A stretch of DNA of 17,452 nt from Rudaea sp. (GTDB lineage: Bacteria; Pseudomonadota; Gammaproteobacteria; Xanthomonadales; Rhodanobacteraceae): positions 1 through 17,452 of the forward strand of contig JAICYA010000007.1 in NCBI GenBank assembly GCA_025934455.1, written 5' to 3'. Numbering within the stretch: position 1 is the first letter of the stretch; each line of letters starts with the position of its first letter. Below, one piece after another: positions 15,717 to 17,452 of this stretch. Below the pieces are notes generated by a model that saw only the letters and a list, made by a program, of their open reading frames with translations, was not told the origin of the DNA and ran no database searches. A program made the position numbers and the translations under genes.

Positions 15717-17126
15717 ATGATCTGCAGGCCCATTCGCAAGATCCGACGCGGCGCAAGCCGAACGCTCGGAGCATTGTTGGCGGTTCTCTTGCTTCCCGGC
15801 ATCGCCAGCGCATTGCCGACGTTCAACCGCCAGACCGGGCAGAACTGCCAGGCATGCCACGCCGGCGGGCAATTTCCGGAACTGACGGCCTACGGCCGCC
15901 TGTTCAAACTGACCGGCTATACGCTGGGCGCGCGCACGCTGCCGTTCTCCGCCATGGCCGTGCTGAGCGAATCGCATGTCAACAACACCGGCAAAAGCGA
16001 CGACCCCAGAGCCGACTTCCAGAAGAACGACCAGTTGATCTTCGCCACCGCTAGCGCATTCGCCGCCGGCAAGATTACCGACAACATCGGCGCCTTCCTG
16101 CAGGTGACCTACGACAACTACGCCAGCCAGTCGGACGATGGCCATTTCCACGGCCACACCAACGTCGACAACGTCGACATCCGCTACGCAGACCGCAGCA
16201 TCGACGCAAACCACGACGTGATCTGGGGTGTCAGCACGAACAACAATCCGTCGGTATCGGACGTGTGGAACACTGCCGCGGCCTGGATGCAGTACGTGCC
16301 GGTGCCGAGTCCGACCAGCAGCCGCTTCATCGACGGCAGTGCACCCTATCCGGGTTTTGCGGCGGGCGGCAATCTCGCCGGCCTGACCGGTTATTTGTTC
16401 TGGAACCAGATCCTGTACGTCGAAGCCGGTGGCTACCGTAGCGCCACGGGTCCGGCATCGTTCATGAGCGCTGGTGTCGCCGATGGCGACAAGACCAAGC
16501 TGCAGGGTACCAATCCGTACTGGCGCATCGCGCTGTCGCACGACTGGGGCCCGCACAGCCTGATGATCGGCACGTCGGGCATGCGCGCCGACGTATACGA
16601 CGATCCGCTCGATACCTCGGACCCGTCGACGTTGCATCATTTCCGTGATCTGGGCGTCGATGCGCAATACCAGTACCTGCTCGACCCGCACACCTTCACC
16701 GCGCAACTTGCCTATCTGCGCGACCGCCAGCGCCTGCCGGCGTTTCTGGCCGGGCAGCCGGTCTTCGACGTGAACGGCAATCCGTTGCCGGACACGAATG
16801 CAGTGGACCGCACCAACGTGTTCCGTGCCAAGGCGAGCTACGTCTACGACGCGCGCTACGGCGGCAGCTTGGCGTTCTTCAACCAGACCGGATCGACCGA
16901 TTCGGCGCTGTACGATCCGACACGCGTGTCCGGCAACATCTCGGGGAATCCCGCCGTGCGTGGCTGGACTTACGAGGCATTCTGGACCCCGGTGCAGTAC
17001 ATGCGCATCGGCTTGCAGTACACGCGCTACGGCAAATACAACGGCGCCAGCCACAACTACGACGGCTTCGGTCGCAACGCCAGCGACAACGATTCGCTGT
17101 TCCTCTATCTCTGGGCCGCCTACTGA
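15717..17126 (+). CDS. Predicted outer-membrane monohaem cytochrome-porin (Cyc2-like)
   Basis: 469-residue protein with a signal peptide (residues 1-32, cleavage ASA|LP). A single haem c motif CQACH follows at 44-48, with the surrounding pattern ALPTFNRQTGQNCQACH and then FPELTAYGRLFKLTGY. The remaining ~390 residues alternate polar and hydrophobic/aromatic residues and end in a terminal aromatic strand (LFLYLWAAY), as in outer-membrane beta-barrels. This layout and N-terminal pattern resemble Cyc2, the fused cytochrome-porin that oxidises extracellular iron. Homologs in organisms not known to oxidise iron are usually annotated only as cytochrome c. A HFHGH cluster lies at 143-147. ATG 15717 has GGGAGA six nt upstream; the longer frame from 15594 would bury the signal peptide. 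It lies just upstream of a cytochrome c. Electron donor unknown. Confidence 0.75.
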   Translation: MICRPIRKIRRGASRTLGALLAVLLLPGIASALPTFNRQTGQNCQACHAGGQFPELTAYGRLFKLTGYTLGARTLPFSAMAVLSESHVNNTGKSDDPRADFQKNDQLIFATASAFAAGKITDNIGAFLQVTYDNYASQSDDGHFHGHTNVDNVDIRYADRSIDANHDVIWGVSTNNNPSVSDVWNTAAAWMQYVPVPSPTSSRFIDGSAPYPGFAAGGNLAGLTGYLFWNQILYVEAGGYRSATGPASFMSAGVADGDKTKLQGTNPYWRIALSHDWGPHSLMIGTSGMRADVYDDPLDTSDPSTLHHFRDLGVDAQYQYLLDPHTFTAQLAYLRDRQRLPAFLAGQPVFDVNGNPLPDTNAVDRTNVFRAKASYVYDARYGGSLAFFNQTGSTDSALYDPTRVSGNISGNPAVRGWTYEAFWTPVQYMRIGLQYTRYGKYNGASHNYDGFGRNASDNDSLFLYLWAAY

Positions 17127-17145
17127 AGCGCGCAAGGAGTCTGCC

Positions 17146-17452
17146 ATGAATATGCACCGCATGATTGTGCCGTTGTTCGTGCTCGCAGCCGCCGGCTGCG
17201 CCAACATTCCACGCTCGCGCGACACAGCGAATCCGGACGTCGCGGGCCGCACGCTCGCGATGCAGGTTTGTTCCAATTGCCATGGCATCACCGGAGTGGC
17301 GCGTTCGCCGAATTTCCCCAACCTCGCGGCGCAGCAGGAAGCCTATCTCGTGGCCCAGCTGAAAAGTTTCCGCACGCCCGGCCGGCGCGATCCGGCCGGT
17401 TTCGAATACATGTGGGGTTTGAGCCGCCACCTGACCGACGCCCAGATCCACG
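17146..17452 (+). CDS. Class-I cytochrome c, partial at window edge
   Basis: The first 102 codons of a c-type cytochrome run off the window. A hydrophobic N-terminus (residues 6-17) ends in AAAGC at 14-18, an imperfect lipobox, so it may be a lipoprotein anchored by Cys18 or a secreted periplasmic protein. The haem-binding CSNCH is at 42-46, followed by GITGVARSPNFPNLAAQQ, which resembles the cytochrome c553/c5 fold. The segment YLVAQLKSFRTPGRRD is typical of the middle of that domain. The distal Met and any second haem lie beyond the window. ATG 17146 has a perfect AAGGAG six nt upstream and is 19 nt after the preceding stop, so it is almost certainly co-transcribed and is the likely electron partner of the cytochrome-porin. 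Confidence 0.85.
   Translation, partial: MNMHRMIVPLFVLAAAGCANIPRSRDTANPDVAGRTLAMQVCSNCHGITGVARSPNFPNLAAQQEAYLVAQLKSFRTPGRRDPAGFEYMWGLSRHLTDAQIH

Noticed and set aside
15561..17321. A minus-strand open frame of 586 codons antisense to the cytochrome-porin gene.
   Set aside because: The plus-strand protein has a signal peptide, haem motif and good ribosome binding site. The antisense product is Val/Arg-rich with no motif.

Overview
The window looks like chromosomal DNA of a high-GC gammaproteobacterium, most likely of the Xanthomonadales (Lysobacterales), Rhodanobacteraceae/Xanthomonadaceae type. This rests on gene content (Oar-like TonB receptor, kdsD-kdsC-lptCAB-rpoN-hpf order, ibaG-murA pair, Fe-superoxide dismutase beside grxD) and strong GC-rich codon use. 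No RNA gene, insertion sequence, prophage or CRISPR array was seen.

Layout. (1) 45-2459: sodB on the minus strand, divergent from a plus-strand grxD-yciK-like pair, followed by a yhgN-type MarC membrane protein with its own promoter. These are oxidative-stress, iron-sulfur and housekeeping genes. (2) 2460-5982: a large Oar-like TonB-dependent receptor with a ~118-nt leader that carries a 23-codon upstream reading frame. It ends in a near-ideal intrinsic terminator. (3) 6000-7388: ppnN nucleotide nucleosidase, starting only 17 nt after the terminator T-tract and possibly leaderless. A palindromic intergenic repeat pair lies between it and hpf. (4) 13108 down to 7515, minus strand: the envelope operon kdsD-kdsC-lptC-lptA-lptB, then rpoN and hpf. 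KdsD and KdsC supply Kdo for lipopolysaccharide, LptC/A/B move finished lipopolysaccharide to the outer membrane, and RpoN (sigma-54) and HPF (ribosome hibernation) are the usual downstream partners. Several neighbours overlap as TGATG or by 14 bp, so translation is probably coupled. (5) 13214-14718, plus strand: ibaG (BolA family) and murA, overlapping by one base. (6) 14724-15410, minus strand: a secreted DUF3108-type protein. (7) 15717 to the window edge, plus strand: a predicted outer-membrane beta-barrel protein with an N-terminal CxxCH haem motif, followed 19 nt later by a partial class-I cytochrome c with a possible lipobox.

The last pair is the most interesting part. The first protein has the architecture of the Cyc2 cytochrome-porin fusions used for extracellular electron transfer in iron oxidisers. 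It lies behind a near-consensus FNR/ANR box placed exactly at -41.5 of a good -10 element, so I infer a low-oxygen-induced outer-membrane electron-transfer module. This inference still needs alignment and structure prediction.
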